A DNA stretch of 64,000 bases from Bradyrhizobium aeschynomenes (GCF_013178945.1 NZ_JABFDM010000004.1:1-64000), one strand, 5' to 3'. Positions 17,615 to 28,606 are shown, numbered from the stretch's first letter. Notes: generated by a model from the sequence alone, not told the origin. Translations and numbers: made by a program.

Positions 17615-18829
17615 ATGGCAATGACCGCTTCATCCCCCGCGCCCGCTGGCGCCAGCCATTCGGAGAGCGAACGCTCGCCGTTTGCGCGGCTGAACGAGCT
17701 GCTCGCCCCCTATCAGCCGGGCAAGCCGATGATCACGCTCGCCGTCGGTGAGCCGCAGCATCCGGTGCCGGATTTCGTCGGGCCCGTGCTGGCGCAGCAC
17801 ATCGCCGATTTCGGCCGCTATCCCGCCGCCAAGGGCATCGAGCCGTTTCGCAAGGCGGCGGCCGGCTGGCTGGCACGCCGATTCGCGCTGCCGCGCGCGG
17901 TTGATCCCGAGCATGAAATCCTGGTGCTGAACGGCAGCCGCGAGGGCCTGTTCTTCGCCGCGCATGCCGCGCTTCGTCACGTCGGCCCGCGCCGCGGCAA
18001 GCCCGCGATCCTGATGCCGAACCCGTTCTATCCGGTGTATGGCGTCGGCGCCCGCACCGCCGGCTGCGACTCCGTCTATCTGCCGACGACGCGCGACAAC
18101 GGCTTCCTGCCGGACCTCGACGCGATCGACGAGGCGACCTTGGCGCGCACGGTCGCGTTCTACATCGCCACGCCGGCGAACCCGCAAGGCTCGGTGGCAT
18201 CAGCGGACTACATGCGCAAGCTGGTCCGGCTCGCCGACCGCTTTGGTTTTCTGATCTTCAGCGACGAATGCTATTCGGAGATCTACACGAAGGCGGTGCC
18301 CGGCAGCATGCTCGAGCATGCCGGGCCCGACTACACCAACGTCGTCGCATTCCAGTCGCTGTCGAAGCGCTCCAACGTGCCGGGCATGCGGATCGGCTTT
18401 GCCGCCGGCGACCGCAAGTTTCTCGCCGCCTTCCACGAGCTGCGCAACGTCGCCGCGCCGCAGGTGCCGGTGCCGCTGCAGCACGTCGCGGTTGCCGCCT
18501 ATGCGGACGAGGATCACGTCGAGGAGAACCGGCGTCTGTACCGCGCCAAGTTCGATCTCGCCGACCAGATCATCGGCAACCGCTACGGCTACCGGAGGCC
18601 CGATGGCGGCTTCTGCGTCTGGCTCGACGTCGCCGATCGCGGCGGTGACGAGGAGGTGACGGTCAGGCTGTATCGCGACGCTGGCGTGCGCGTGGTGCCC
18701 GGCAGCTATCTGGCGCGGTTGCAACCCGACGGCTTCAATCCGGGTGTCGGCTACATCAGGCTGGCGCTGGTGGCCGATGCCGCCTCGACCGGCGAGGCGC
18801 TGCACCGGCTGGTCGAGACTCTCGGATAA
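17615..18829 (+). CDS. Aminotransferase class I/II (PLP-dependent, DapC/AspC-like)
   Basis: About 404 residues of fold-type I aminotransferase. It has the N-terminal [16 protein letters not shown], the substrate-binding [17 protein letters not shown], the PLP-phosphate region [11 protein letters not shown], and the Schiff-base Lys near residue 251 in [15 protein letters not shown], with the C-terminal Arg in YIRLAL. This SKRSNVPG form is common in succinyldiaminopimelate aminotransferases (DapC), which act in lysine and peptidoglycan precursor synthesis; that specificity is a guess. ATG 17615 or 17621 are both plausible; the open frame to 17546 lacks a ribosome site. The stop is 11 bases from ftsK, so the two are probably co-transcribed. 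Confidence 0.85.
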   Translation: MAMTASSPAPAGASHSESERSPFARLNELLAPYQPGKPMITLAVGEPQHPVPDFVGPVLAQHIADFGRYPAAKGIEPFRKAAAGWLARRFALPRAVDPEHEILVLNGSREGLFFAAHAALRHVGPRRGKPAILMPNPFYPVYGVGARTAGCDSVYLPTTRDNGFLPDLDAIDEATLARTVAFYIATPANPQGSVASADYMRKLVRLADRFGFLIFSDECYSEIYTKAVPGSMLEHAGPDYTNVVAFQSLSKRSNVPGMRIGFAAGDRKFLAAFHELRNVAAPQVPVPLQHVAVAAYADEDHVEENRRLYRAKFDLADQIIGNRYGYRRPDGGFCVWLDVADRGGDEEVTVRLYRDAGVRVVPGSYLARLQPDGFNPGVGYIRLALVADAASTGEALHRLVETLG

Positions 18830-18840
18830 TCGCGGGGCTG

Positions 18841-21315
18841 ATGCGGATGCCGGCGATCGAACGAGTCATTCCCCTGGTCAACCACCTGCCGACGTCGCTG
18901 CGCGACGCGTTGGTGCGGCGGCTGCGCGAGCTCGCGGGCCTCTGTTTGATCGCGCTGTGCGGCGTCGCCGCCGCGGCACTGATGACCTGGTCGGTGCAGG
19001 ACCCGAGCCTGTCCCACGCCACCTCGCGCGCGATCCGCAACATCGTCGGCTATCCCGGCGCGATCAGCGCCGACCTGCTGATGCAGATCCTGGGCCTCGG
19101 CTCGATCATGGCGATCCTGCCGCTGGCGATCCGCGGCTGGCGGATGATGACGCACCGGCCGTTCGACCGCGAGGCGCTGCGCTTCGGCGCCTGGGTGCTC
19201 GGCGCGGTCATCGCCGCGGGCCTCGCCAGCTGCTGGCCGCGTTCGCATGCCTGGCCGCTGCCGACCGGTTTGGGCGGCGTCGTCGGCGATGCGCTGGTGC
19301 GCGCGCCGGCCGTGGTGTTCGGACCGCCCGGCGTGATCTATCGGCTCGTGCTCGGCACGCTCCTGCTCGTCGCGATGATCGGCTGCCTGCTGGTGGCCGG
19401 CGGCATGGGTGCGAAGGACGCCGATCCGAGCCTGCTTGCCGACGAGGAAGATGATACGCCGTTGTCCGACCCCGAGGATGACGACGATCGCAAGGCAATC
19501 CGGCTGGGCTGGGTGTTCCACGCCATCATGAGCGCCAAGGCGCAGATCGGCTGGTTCCTCTCAACGGCCTATCGCGCGCTGGTCTCCTCCGGACCGCAGC
19601 CGCGCACGGCCGCGGCCGGCCGGCAGGAGCCGAGCCTGGCCCGCGGCCAGAAGAAGCCGACGCTGGCGCCCGAGATGGACGGAGACGAGGGCGAGGAGGA
19701 AGAGGCCGGCGAGGACGAGGAGGACGAAGAGGAGGAGGAGCCGGCACCGAAGGCGCGCAAGAAGCCGACGCCGAAAACGCCGCCGAAGAAGTCGAGCGAC
19801 AAATACGACCTGCCGTCGGTCTCGATGCTGGCTGCGCCAAAATCCTCCGATCGCCAGCCGCTGTCGAAGAGCGAGCTGGAAGCCAATTCGCGCGCGCTCG
19901 AAGGCGTGCTGCAGGACTTCGGCGTGCGCGGCGAGATCGTCAAGGCGCATCCGGGACCGGTCGTCACGCTTTACGAGCTGGAGCCCGCGCCCGGCATCAA
20001 ATCGTCGCGCGTGATCGGCCTGGCCGACGACATCGCGCGATCGATGAGCGCGCTGTCGGCGCGCGTCGCCGTCGTGCCCGGCCGCAACGCCATCGGCATC
20101 GAGCTGCCCAACGCGCATCGCGAGAAGGTCTATCTGCGCGAGCTGCTGGTCGCCAAGGAGGCCACCGAGAGCGTCGCCAAGCTGCCGCTCTGCCTCGGCA
20201 AGAACATCGGCGGCGAATCCATCATCATCGATCTCGCGCGCACCCCGCACATGCTGATCGCCGGCACCACCGGCTCGGGCAAGTCGGTCGCGATCAACAC
20301 CATGATCCTCAGCCTGGTCTATCGCCTGCGGCCCGACCAGTGCCGGCTGATCATGGTCGACCCCAAGATGCTCGAACTCTCGGTCTATGACGGCATTCCG
20401 CATCTCCTCACGCCCGTCGTGACCGACCCGAAGAAGGCCGTCGTCGCGCTGAAATGGGCCGTGCGCGAGATGGAGGAGCGCTACAAGAAGATGGCCAAGC
20501 TCGGCGTGCGCAACATCGACGGCTACAACGCGCGCCTTGCCGAAGCCCGCAACAAGGGCGAGGAGCTGACGCGCACCGTCCACACCGGCTTCGACAAGGA
20601 GACCGGCAAGGCGATCTACGAGGAGGAGAAGCTCGACCTCGATCCGCTGCCCTACATCGTCATCATCGTCGACGAGATGGCCGACCTGATGATGGTCGCC
20701 GGCAAGGACATCGAAGGCACGGTGCAGCGCCTCGCGCAGATGGCGCGCGCCGCCGGCCTGCACGTCATCCTTGCGACGCAGCGTCCGTCGGTCGACGTCA
20801 TCACCGGCACCATCAAGGCCAACTTCCCGACCCGCATCTCCTTCCAGGTGACGTCGAAGATCGACAGCCGCACCATTCTCGGCGAGATGGGCGCCGAGCA
20901 GCTGCTCGGCCAGGGCGACATGCTCTACATGGCCGGCGGCGGCCGCATCAGCCGCGTGCACGGCCCGTTCTGCTCCGACGAGGAGGTCGAGAAGGTGGTG
21001 CGCCACCTCAAGGCCCAGGGCTCGCCGGAATATCTCGAGGCGGTCACCGCCGAGGAACCGAGCGAGGAGGACGGCGCGGTGTTCGACGCCACCGGCATGG
21101 GCGGCGGCGGGGGCGACGACCTGTTCTCCCAGGCGGTCGCCGTGGTCAAACGCGACCGCAAGGCCTCCACCAGCTACATTCAGCGCCGGCTGCAGATCGG
21201 CTATAACAAGGCCGCGTCGCTGATGGAGCGCATGGAACAGGAAGGCATCGTCGGCCAGGCCAACCACGCCGGCAAGCGCGAGATCCTGGTGCCCGAGGAG
21301 GAAGGCGGGTTCTGA
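18841..21315 (+). CDS. ftsK: DNA translocase FtsK
   Basis: 824 residues. About four N-terminal membrane helices (33-195) are followed by a linker containing a highly acidic run (about 283-300) and a Lys/Pro stretch. The RecA-like motor has Walker [10 protein letters not shown] (474-482), Walker [13 protein letters not shown] near 605 and [12 protein letters not shown], and a C-terminal winged-helix gamma domain (about 760-824, [24 protein letters not shown]) reads KOPS sites. FtsK pumps chromosome termini through the division septum and activates XerCD at dif. GGGG lies just upstream of ATG 18841. LolA follows, a common alphaproteobacterial order. Confidence 0.96.
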   Translation: MRMPAIERVIPLVNHLPTSLRDALVRRLRELAGLCLIALCGVAAAALMTWSVQDPSLSHATSRAIRNIVGYPGAISADLLMQILGLGSIMAILPLAIRGWRMMTHRPFDREALRFGAWVLGAVIAAGLASCWPRSHAWPLPTGLGGVVGDALVRAPAVVFGPPGVIYRLVLGTLLLVAMIGCLLVAGGMGAKDADPSLLADEEDDTPLSDPEDDDDRKAIRLGWVFHAIMSAKAQIGWFLSTAYRALVSSGPQPRTAAAGRQEPSLARGQKKPTLAPEMDGDEGEEEEAGEDEEDEEEEEPAPKARKKPTPKTPPKKSSDKYDLPSVSMLAAPKSSDRQPLSKSELEANSRALEGVLQDFGVRGEIVKAHPGPVVTLYELEPAPGIKSSRVIGLADDIARSMSALSARVAVVPGRNAIGIELPNAHREKVYLRELLVAKEATESVAKLPLCLGKNIGGESIIIDLARTPHMLIAGTTGSGKSVAINTMILSLVYRLRPDQCRLIMVDPKMLELSVYDGIPHLLTPVVTDPKKAVVALKWAVREMEERYKKMAKLGVRNIDGYNARLAEARNKGEELTRTVHTGFDKETGKAIYEEEKLDLDPLPYIVIIVDEMADLMMVAGKDIEGTVQRLAQMARAAGLHVILATQRPSVDVITGTIKANFPTRISFQVTSKIDSRTILGEMGAEQLLGQGDMLYMAGGGRISRVHGPFCSDEEVEKVVRHLKAQGSPEYLEAVTAEEPSEEDGAVFDATGMGGGGGDDLFSQAVAVVKRDRKASTSYIQRRLQIGYNKAASLMERMEQEGIVGQANHAGKREILVPEEEGGF

Positions 21316-21407
21316 CGGCGCGCTTTGGTCCCAGATCTGCCGTTTCCAGGTCGTAACTTCACGCAATTACGATCACGCTGACCGACCGAACCACGATAGA
21401 AACGCGT

Positions 21408-22259
21408 ATGAATCAGGACGTCGTTTTGAAAAGCTCCTTGTTGAACAACCCCTTTTCGCTTCCGCCCGGACGCAGCCTGTCCGCCCGGCTGATGGCCTGC
21501 GTCGTTGCGGCCAGCGCCCTGACCGGCGTCGCCGGCCACGCGACCGCCCAGACCACGCCGGCCCCGAAATCCGCAGCGAAGAGCGGCTCCCAGCTCAGCG
21601 CCTCCGAGCAGCAGCGCGGCGGTCAGACGACCACCCAGACCGCGCCGCCCAACCCGGTCATTCCCGATCCGCGGCGCAACGTGCCGGCCAGCATCTTCAC
21701 CTCGTTCGACGCCAACCAGAAGGCGCAGGCCGCCAAGGTCAGCGCCTATCTGTCGTCGCTGCAGACGCTGGTCGGGAACTTCGTTCAGGTCGGCCCCGAC
21801 GGCAGCAAGACCAAGGGCGATTTCTACATCCAGAAGCCGGGCAAGGTGCGCTTCGAATATGATCCGCCGACGCCGATCGACATCGTGGCCGACGGCTCGT
21901 CGCTGGTCGTCCGCGACCGCAAGCTGGCGACCCAGGACGTCTATCCGCTGTCGCAGACGCCGTTGCGCTATCTGCTGTCGGACCGCATCGATCTGTTGAA
22001 GGACACCAACGTGATCGCCGTCGCCGCCGACGATCTCTACGTCACGATCACGATCGAGGAGAAGCAGGCGCTGATCGGCACCAGCCGGCTGATGCTGATG
22101 CTCGGCGCCAAGGACGGCCAGCTCAAGCAGTGGACCGTGACCGATCCGCAGGGCTACGACACGACGGTCGCCGTCTACAATCTCGACACCACCAAGAAGC
22201 TCGATCCGGCGATGTTCAAGATCGACTTCACGACCTACCCGTCGACGCCGCCGGGCTGA
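21408..22259 (+). CDS. lolA: Outer membrane lipoprotein carrier LolA family protein
   Basis: 283 residues. A long N-terminal signal (basic and hydrophobic part about 22-45, cleavage near HATAQ) and a Thr/Gln/Ser-rich mature N terminus are followed by the LolA fold. Recognisable motifs are YLSSLQTLVGNFVQVGPDGSKTKGDFYIQKPGKVRFEY and DVYPLSQTPLRYLL. LolA ferries lipoproteins across the periplasm from LolCDE; LolB is generally missing in alphaproteobacteria. The Pro/Gln-rich region of about 50 residues before the domain is longer than in E. coli LolA. It is 92 bases after ftsK on the same strand and convergent with the DUF2336 gene. Confidence 0.88.
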   Translation: MNQDVVLKSSLLNNPFSLPPGRSLSARLMACVVAASALTGVAGHATAQTTPAPKSAAKSGSQLSASEQQRGGQTTTQTAPPNPVIPDPRRNVPASIFTSFDANQKAQAAKVSAYLSSLQTLVGNFVQVGPDGSKTKGDFYIQKPGKVRFEYDPPTPIDIVADGSSLVVRDRKLATQDVYPLSQTPLRYLLSDRIDLLKDTNVIAVAADDLYVTITIEEKQALIGTSRLMLMLGAKDGQLKQWTVTDPQGYDTTVAVYNLDTTKKLDPAMFKIDFTTYPSTPPG

Positions 22260-22275
22260 CGCAGCCGCGTCGTGC

Positions 22276-23361
22276 TCAGCCGGCTTCGAGCCCGCGCACC
22301 TTCCGCTGCGCTTCCGACAGCGCGAGCTTCTCGAAGCGCTTGCGCGCCTCGTCGAGATCGTCGGCCGCGATCGCGTCGCAGCTCGGTCGGGCGCGCAGGA
22401 TCATGGCGGTCGTCGCCCAGCTGAGCCGCGCCGCCTTGCAGGCGAGCAGCAGGTCCGTGAGGCGATCCTCCTGCAGGAGCGATTCGATCGTCTCGATCGA
22501 GACCACGCAGAGCAGCGCCAGCGCCGCGATCACCGCGGGGAAATCGCCGGTCACGCAGAAGCGGTTGACGGCGGAGTCGCCGAGCTTGCCGCTGCGGTTG
22601 AGCGTGGCGACCTCGGCCTTCACCTGCTCGTAATCCCAGATCGCGCGCATCGCCGCGCCGGCCGAGCGTGTCGGAGCAGCCTGCAGCGTGGCGCGGGTTG
22701 CGGGCGGCGCCGCCTTGATGAAGCGGGTGCGGGCGCCCTCGCTCGCGGCGGCGACGAAGGCGCGCGACAGCTTGGCCGGCAGATCGTTGCGCAGCGCCAG
22801 CTTCTCGGCGAGATCCTCGTCTCGCTCGGCAATCTTGAACAGGCTGCGATAGCCGTCCTCGGACAGTTTCGCGGTGAGATTCTGCGCCAGCGCCATGCGC
22901 ACCGGCGGAAAGCCGCGCGCGATCAGCTGCGTCGTGAGGCTGTCGCCGATGCCGCGGCGGGCGGCGATCGCAACCAGATGCGCCGGGCTCGAGCTCCTGA
23001 TGAACTCGGCGAGGTCGCGCTCGGTCAGCACCGCGGCCTTCGCCAGCATCGGCCCGGCGACACGCAGCTCGGGATGAACCGCCAACAGCCGCGCGGTGCC
23101 GTAAGGCGCGCGCTCGACGCCGGCCAGCGCCATGCTCAGCTCGGCCAGCACGTCGGTCGCCACCTGGGGCATCAGGCGGGCGAACATCTGGTCGTAGAGA
23201 TCGAGCTGCTCGGCGGGCGCCGGCCGCGGCCCGGCCAGGAACAGGCTCGTCGTGCGTCGCAGAATGTCGGTGGCGAGCTCGGACACCGTCCGCGCCTCGA
23301 CGGCGGGCGACTTGGCGGCGGGCGACTTGGCGGCCGGAGCGGCCGAAGGCGCTGGGGGCAT
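22276..23361 (-). CDS. DUF2336 domain-containing protein
   Basis: About 361 residues, mostly alpha-helical, opening with an Ala/Pro/Lys-rich tail that repeats AAKSPA. The body (LATDILRRTTSLFLAG, LYDQMFARLMPQV, FIRSSSPAHLVAIAARRGIGDSLTTQLI) matches alphaproteobacterial DUF2336 proteins, which look like HEAT-type helical repeats. Some relatives are linked to DNA-damage or stress responses, but function is not established. I place the start at ATG 23361, preceded by AAGAGA; an upstream ATG at 23418 in frame has no ribosome site. It faces lolA end to end and comM head to head. Confidence 0.78.
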   Translation of the reverse strand: MPPAPSAAPAAKSPAAKSPAVEARTVSELATDILRRTTSLFLAGPRPAPAEQLDLYDQMFARLMPQVATDVLAELSMALAGVERAPYGTARLLAVHPELRVAGPMLAKAAVLTERDLAEFIRSSSPAHLVAIAARRGIGDSLTTQLIARGFPPVRMALAQNLTAKLSEDGYRSLFKIAERDEDLAEKLALRNDLPAKLSRAFVAAASEGARTRFIKAAPPATRATLQAAPTRSAGAAMRAIWDYEQVKAEVATLNRSGKLGDSAVNRFCVTGDFPAVIAALALLCVVSIETIESLLQEDRLTDLLLACKAARLSWATTAMILRARPSCDAIAADDLDEARKRFEKLALSEAQRKVRGLEAG

Positions 23362-23589
23362 CACACATCTCTTCTTGTCGGCACCCGTCGCTGTGATCGG
23401 GCGCAGGTCGATCAGCATTTTGCGAAAGAATGCGAAGGCCGGACTAAAGGGGCGTTAAGCTCAGTGCGGCCGCAGGACGCTGCACGAGGCCGTCGTTAAT
23501 GGATTGCCTCGCCGACGAGCACCTCTGTTCCCGTATTGTTCTTGCGAACAGCGCCCGCTTCCGCTAGCCTCGCGGCCGGGAGGGGCATC

Positions 23590-25128
23590 ATGGTCCAGCG
23601 CGTTTCCACCGTTGCCTTCGAGGGGATCGAGGCCCGCGCGGTCGACGTGCAGGTCCAGGTTGCACCGGGCCTGCCGGCGTTCGCGATCGTCGGCCTGCCG
23701 GACAAGGCGGTGTCGGAGGCGCGCGAGCGGGTGCGCTCGGCGCTGATCGCCTCGGGCCTGGCGCTGCCGGCACGGCGGATCACCGTCAATCTGGCTCCGG
23801 CCGACGTGCCCAAGGAAGGCAGCCACTACGATCTGCCGATCGCGCTCGGGCTGATGGCTGCGATCGGGGCGATTCCGCCGGATGCGCTGACTGGTTTCAC
23901 CGTGCTCGGCGAGCTCGGGCTCGACGGCTCGATCGCGCCGGTGGCGGGCGTGCTGCCGGCGGCGATCGGCGCCAATGCGCGCGAGGAAGGATTGATCTGC
24001 CCAGCGGCCTGCGGCGCCGAGGCGGCGTGGGCCAGTCCCGACCTGCAGATCATCGCGGCGACGTCGCTGATCCAGATCGCCAATCACTTCAAGGGCACGC
24101 AGGTGCTGTCGCGGCCGCAGCCGAAAATCCAGGAAGCGCCAGCGAGCCTGCTCGATCTGCGCGACATCAAGGGCCAGGAGAGCGGCAAGCGCGCGCTCGA
24201 GATCGCCGCCGCCGGCGGGCATCATCTGCTGATGATCGGCTCGCCCGGCGCCGGCAAGTCGATGCTGGCGGCGCGGCTGCCGTCGATCCTGCCGCCGCTG
24301 TCGCCGGCCGAGCTGCTGGAGGTCTCGATGATCGCCTCGGTCGCCGGCGAGATCGAAGGCGGCGCGCTGACCAACCGGCGGCCGTTCCGCAGCCCGCATC
24401 ATTCGGCCAGCATGGCGGCATTGACCGGCGGCGGCCTGCGCGCCCGGCCCGGCGAGATCTCGCTGGCGCATCAGGGCGTGCTGTTTCTCGACGAGCTGCC
24501 GGAGTTCGATCCGCGCGTGCTGGATTCGCTGCGCCAGCCGCTGGAGAATGGCGAGGTCTCGATCTCGCGCGCCAACCACCGCGTCACCTACCCTGCCCGC
24601 TTCATGCTGGTCGCCGCGATGAACCCCTGTCGCTGCGGCAATGCCTTCGAGCCCGGCTATGCCTGCAAGCGCGGCCGTATCGACCGCTGCACCGCGGACT
24701 ATCAGATGCGCATCTCCGGCCCGCTGATGGACCGCATCGATCTGCGCATCGAGGTGCCGGCCGTCACGGCTGCGGACCTGATCCTGCCGCCGTCCAAGGA
24801 AGGCTCCGCCGAGGTGGCCGCCCGCGTCGCCGCCGCCCGCGATGTGCAGCGCGCCCGCTATGTCAAAGCGGGCCTGCCGCAGATCAGGACTAACGCCGAG
24901 GCGCCCGCCGCAGTGCTCGACGAGATCGCCAAGCTCGATGCGCCGGGCCAGAAGCTGCTGCGCGAGGCCGCCGAGACGATGCGCCTGTCGGCGCGCGGCT
25001 ATCACCGCGTGCTGCGTGTCGCCCGCACCTTGGCCGATCTGGACCATGTCGACACCATCGGCCGGCTGCATCTGGCGGAGGCGCTGTCGTATCGCGCGCT
25101 GGCGGAAGACAATCGCCATGCGGCGTGA
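23590..25128 (+). CDS. comM: YifB/ComM family Mg chelatase-like AAA+ ATPase
   Basis: 512 residues from ATG 23590 (GGGAGGGG four bases upstream; the longer frame from 23536 lacks a site). The N-terminal ChlI-like domain begins VQRVSTVAFEGIEARAVDVQV. Walker A GSPGAGKS is at 217-224, Walker B in GVLFLDELPEF, and a zinc-like Cys cluster (NPCRCGNAF..CKRGRIDRC) and the C-terminal Mg_chelatase_C helices follow. ComM is a bidirectional helicase that promotes branch migration when transformed DNA is integrated; the family is widespread in non-competent bacteria too. No other competence gene is in the window. Confidence 0.92.
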   Translation: MVQRVSTVAFEGIEARAVDVQVQVAPGLPAFAIVGLPDKAVSEARERVRSALIASGLALPARRITVNLAPADVPKEGSHYDLPIALGLMAAIGAIPPDALTGFTVLGELGLDGSIAPVAGVLPAAIGANAREEGLICPAACGAEAAWASPDLQIIAATSLIQIANHFKGTQVLSRPQPKIQEAPASLLDLRDIKGQESGKRALEIAAAGGHHLLMIGSPGAGKSMLAARLPSILPPLSPAELLEVSMIASVAGEIEGGALTNRRPFRSPHHSASMAALTGGGLRARPGEISLAHQGVLFLDELPEFDPRVLDSLRQPLENGEVSISRANHRVTYPARFMLVAAMNPCRCGNAFEPGYACKRGRIDRCTADYQMRISGPLMDRIDLRIEVPAVTAADLILPPSKEGSAEVAARVAAARDVQRARYVKAGLPQIRTNAEAPAAVLDEIAKLDAPGQKLLREAAETMRLSARGYHRVLRVARTLADLDHVDTIGRLHLAEALSYRALAEDNRHAA

Positions 25129-25229
25129 ACGTCTCGTCTTTTTCAACACTCTGGTAACGACTTCTCTTTACGCTCCGACAACCATAAGGCCCGCGTTTCG
25201 TCATCAGGCCTTCCGCGTCGGTGCGTGTC

Positions 25230-25709
25230 ATGTTGCGTTTCAAGGTCCTCGTGTCGGCCGTGCCGCTGATCGCGGCTGCGGTTTTTGCCAAGCTCGAATT
25301 GGCGCCCTCCCCGCAGCCCTGCATTGCCGTCGGTGCCGACACCGTCTCGCTCGGCTCCGCGCCTTATCCCGCCGATCTCCACGTCGACTTCACCGACGAT
25401 CCTGCGCAGGCGACGGTCCGCGTGGCGCTGGCGGAGCGTCCGGAGACGGCGGATTTCGTCGTGGTCGACGATGCCCCCGCGCAGGAGGATCGGGGCTGCC
25501 GCATCAGCGCCGCAACGCAGCTGGTGGCGATCGCCGCCGATCCGCTTCCGGGTGCGCCGCGCATCTATCTCGGCGTCGACGGCGCGGCCGACGGCGATTT
25601 CGACTATCGCATCTACGTCCGCTCCAGCCGCACCACCGCAAGAGAGGTCGCCGCGCTGATCGTCGCGGCCCGTGGCCACGCATCGTCGCCGGCCAACCCG
25701 GTTCTGTGA
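25230..25709 (+). CDS. Small exported protein of unknown function
   Basis: 159 residues from ATG 25230 (a GTG three codons earlier is possible). An N-terminal hydrophobic segment (VLVSAVPLIAAAVFA) suggests export or anchoring. The mature part has two Cys (PQPCIAVGAD, EDRGCRIS) that could form a disulfide, and mixed strands ending with YRIYVRSSRTTAREVAALIVAARG. No family recognised. It lies between comM and a hybrid kinase gene, all on the same strand, with 101 and 129 base gaps; no operon is evident. Confidence 0.65.
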   Translation: MLRFKVLVSAVPLIAAAVFAKLELAPSPQPCIAVGADTVSLGSAPYPADLHVDFTDDPAQATVRVALAERPETADFVVVDDAPAQEDRGCRISAATQLVAIAADPLPGAPRIYLGVDGAADGDFDYRIYVRSSRTTAREVAALIVAARGHASSPANPVL

Positions 25710-25838
25710 GCCGGGCTAACGCCCGGTTCACCATCTCTGCAGCGCCAGGTCGGGCCTGCATGACCTTTCAAAGTCTCGGCAATACCGACGCCGCATGGTG
25801 CGGGTCGGCCACGACATCGGATCGACGGCACCGGGGGG

Positions 25839-28085
25839 ATGGACATGGGACCGCTTTTTCGCATCAGGCTGCGCCTGCGCCGGTTCATGCGCCGTCATCG
25901 CACCATCGTCGCGATTCTGCGCTCGCTGATGATCTTCTCCGCCGGCTTCGGCGGTGCCTACGGCTTCATCAAGGCCAGCATCTCCGAGAACTCCGGCTAC
26001 AACCCGCACACCTTTGCCATCGGCGCCAGCTTCCTGTTCGCGCTCGCCTGCGTCGGCCTGGCCACGCTGAGCATGCGGCTGCGCTTCGTCGCGAAGAAAC
26101 TTCAGAAGATCGCGCTTCACAACGAGGTGCTGGCCGACCGGAACTGGGAGCTGCAGGAGGCCGAGCAGCGCGCGCGCAATCTGTTCGAGCAGCAGGGCGA
26201 TCTCATCGTCATGCGCGAGCAGGACGGCGCGATCATCTTCGTCAATGATGCGTTTTGCCAGATGGCCGGTCTCGATCGCGAGAACCTGGTCGGCAGCCGC
26301 TTCGCCTTCGCGCTGATCGAGCAGGGCGAGAGCGCGCTGGAGACGAGCGGCACGCGCGTGCACGACCAGCGAATCGAGAGCGCGATCGGGCCGCGCTGGA
26401 TCGCCTGGCGCGAGGCGCTGGTCCGCTCCGATGCCGGACACCCCGCCGTGCTGCAATGTGTCGGCCGCGACGTCACCGACCGCACGGAGACCGAGCGCGC
26501 GCTCGCCGACGCCCGCGATCAGGCCAATGCGGCCAACCGCGCCAAGTCGCGCTTCCTGGCGATGGCGAGCCACGAGATCCGCACGCCTCTCAACGGCATC
26601 CTCGGCATGAGCGGGCTGCTGCTGGAGACGCATCTGACGCCGGAGCAGACGACCTACGCCAAGGCGGTGCGCACGTCCGGCGAAGCGCTGATGTCGCTGA
26701 TCGACGAGCTGCTCGACTATTCCAAGATCGAGGCCGGCAAGCTGGCGCTGGAGGCGCAGCCGTTCTCGCTTGCCGCGCTGATCGAGGAGATCACCGAGCT
26801 GCTGGCGCCGCGCGCCCAAGCCAAGCAGCTGGAGATCGCGGCCTACATGGATGAGCGGCTGCCGACCTGGGTGACCGGCGATGCCGCGCGGCTGCGCCAG
26901 GTGCTGCTCAATCTGGCCGGCAATGCGATCAAGTTCACGAGCAGTGGCGGCGTCGCTGTCATCGCCGAACCCGGCATCTGGCCGAACGAGATCAGCTTCC
27001 AGGTGCGCGACACCGGCATCGGTATCGCCGCCGAGGCGCAGGAGCGCATCTTCCGAGAATTCGAGCAGGCCGACGACAGCGTCGCACGCAGCTTCGGCGG
27101 CACCGGCCTTGGGCTGGCGATCTCCGACCGCATCGTCAAGCGGATGGGGGGCCGGATCAGCCTGCAGAGCGAGCTCGGCGCCGGCTCGACCTTCGAGGTT
27201 TGCGTGCCGCTGCCGGCGGCGCTGGAGCGCGGCGAGCAGAACAGTTTTCGCGGGCCCGATCTGACCGGACAGTCGATCATGCTGATCGCGCCGCCCGGCC
27301 TGCAGGCCGAGCTGATCGAGCGGCGCCTGCAGAACTGGGGCGCGCAGACCTGTCTCGTCGCCGAGACCGAGGTCGCCGAGGCGCTGCTGCCCGAGCGGGC
27401 CTGGCACGCTGTGCTGGTGGATGATGCCATCGGCAGCGAGACGGCGCGCGGCCTCGGCATGACGGCGCAGCGTCATACGACGCGGCTGATCGTCCTGGTG
27501 ACGCCGGTGAGCCGCCACGAGCTGGCGCCGACTGCGCCGTTCAACTTCTATCTGGTGAAACCGCTGCGCGCCGCATCGCTTGCGGCGCGTGTCGGATTTG
27601 ACGCCGATGGCGCCGCCTCGGCGCTGATCGACGATCCCGTTCCGATGATCGCGCCGCCGATTGCGGCGCGCGCCGGCGCGGGCCTGTCGATTCTCGTGGC
27701 CGAGGACAACGACATCAACGCGCTGCTGATGCGCTCGCTGCTGACCAAGCTCGGTCATCACGCCGACATCGCCGTGCATGGCGAGGCCGCGCTCGACTCC
27801 TGGCTTGCGGCACGTTCGGCCAGCACGCCCTACGACCTGATCCTGATGGACGTGCAGATGCCCAAGCTCGACGGTATCGCTGCCGCCAAGCGCATTCGGG
27901 CGCTCGAGGCCAGTGAGCCCGGCCGCCGCACGCCGATCCTGGCGCTCACGGCCAACACCCTGGTCGAGGACCGCTATGCCTGCTTCGAGGCGGGCATGGA
28001 CGGCTTCCTCGTCAAGCCGATCGACCGCGACAAGCTGGACGAGGCACTGGCCAATCTGGCCGCGGCGCGGCAGGTGGCGGCGTAG
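25839..28085 (+). CDS. Hybrid sensor histidine kinase with PAS domain and tandem receivers
   Basis: 748 residues. It has two N-terminal membrane helices (about 27-47, 58-78) with almost no periplasmic sensor, a short coiled coil (90-115), a PAS domain (about 115-215, [21 protein letters not shown]), HisKA with His245 in [11 protein letters not shown], HATPase (DTGIGI, GGTGLGL), a degenerate receiver-like domain (about 475-585, [11 protein letters not shown] ... YLVKPLR) and a canonical receiver (about 610-745) with Asp671 in [13 protein letters not shown] and the conserved Lys in FLVKPIDR. This BarA/LuxQ-like layout usually passes phosphate to a separate Hpt protein, not seen here. Signal and output unknown. 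ATG 25839 follows GGGGG. Confidence 0.88.
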   Translation: MDMGPLFRIRLRLRRFMRRHRTIVAILRSLMIFSAGFGGAYGFIKASISENSGYNPHTFAIGASFLFALACVGLATLSMRLRFVAKKLQKIALHNEVLADRNWELQEAEQRARNLFEQQGDLIVMREQDGAIIFVNDAFCQMAGLDRENLVGSRFAFALIEQGESALETSGTRVHDQRIESAIGPRWIAWREALVRSDAGHPAVLQCVGRDVTDRTETERALADARDQANAANRAKSRFLAMASHEIRTPLNGILGMSGLLLETHLTPEQTTYAKAVRTSGEALMSLIDELLDYSKIEAGKLALEAQPFSLAALIEEITELLAPRAQAKQLEIAAYMDERLPTWVTGDAARLRQVLLNLAGNAIKFTSSGGVAVIAEPGIWPNEISFQVRDTGIGIAAEAQERIFREFEQADDSVARSFGGTGLGLAISDRIVKRMGGRISLQSELGAGSTFEVCVPLPAALERGEQNSFRGPDLTGQSIMLIAPPGLQAELIERRLQNWGAQTCLVAETEVAEALLPERAWHAVLVDDAIGSETARGLGMTAQRHTTRLIVLVTPVSRHELAPTAPFNFYLVKPLRAASLAARVGFDADGAASALIDDPVPMIAPPIAARAGAGLSILVAEDNDINALLMRSLLTKLGHHADIAVHGEAALDSWLAARSASTPYDLILMDVQMPKLDGIAAAKRIRALEASEPGRRTPILALTANTLVEDRYACFEAGMDGFLVKPIDRDKLDEALANLAAARQVAA

Positions 28086-28118
28086 TGATGAGTTTGTAGC
28101 ACGGGCGGTGCCTGCGCT

Positions 28119-28305
28119 CCCTCTCCCCGTCCTTCACGGGGAGAGGGTCGGGGTGAGGGGCAGCCACACGGGTGGTGCCAATTATCTGCCGCTCAGAGCC
28201 GCCCTGCTCGTCCGAGAGACCGCGAACTAGGCAGCGTATGTGCCATGCCCCTCACCCGGATTGCTGCGCAATCCGACCTCTCCCCGCAAAAGGGCGGGGA
28301 GAGGT
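28119..28305. repeat. Palindromic intergenic element (CCCTCTCCCC family), degraded copy
   Basis: Hairpin CCCTCTCCCCGT/ACGGGGAGAGGG at 28119-28147 is followed by GGGGTGAGGGG, and then, inverted, CCCCTCACCC (28248-28257), hairpin CGGATTGC/GCAATCCG (28257-28275) and hairpin ACCTCTCCCCGC/GCGGGGAGAGGT (28276-28305). The order mirrors the palindrome at 17208-17360. It lies after the hybrid kinase stop. Confidence 0.72.
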
Positions 28306-28373
28306 TGCACCGCGCAAGCCTAATAAGCCGGGCAGTAAGTGGGCATACGCAAGGCAAGCTCTCTCTCCGGGGC

Positions 28374-28546
28374 ATTCCGGGGCATTCGCGCGCAAAATGG
28401 CGCAGCCATTTTGAAGCAGCGCGAATGAGCCCGGAATCCATAGCCACAGGCCGCTATTTCTTAAGGGACAATAGCCACGAGCATCTCGGTCCACATGACC
28501 GGTCGTGGTTATGGATTCCGGGCTCGCGCTTCGCACGCCCCGGAAT
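28374..28546. repeat. Palindromic intergenic element (ATTCCGGGGC family), copy 2 with nested hairpin
   Basis: The left half (28374-28437) is a layered hairpin: ATTCCGGG, then ATTCGCGC, then AAAATGGC, a GCA loop, and the complements in reverse order. The right half is the plain hairpin at 28515-28546. AATCCATAGCCAC and GTGGTTATGGATT connect the halves as a further inverted repeat with one mismatch. It lies between the convergent ends of the hybrid kinase gene and coaA and may serve as a two-way terminator. Confidence 0.78.
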
Positions 28547-28606
28547 GACGGAGACACTATTCAGCCGCCGAAACGTTTCGAGATCTCGCTCGGCTCAGCA
28601 GCGAAC

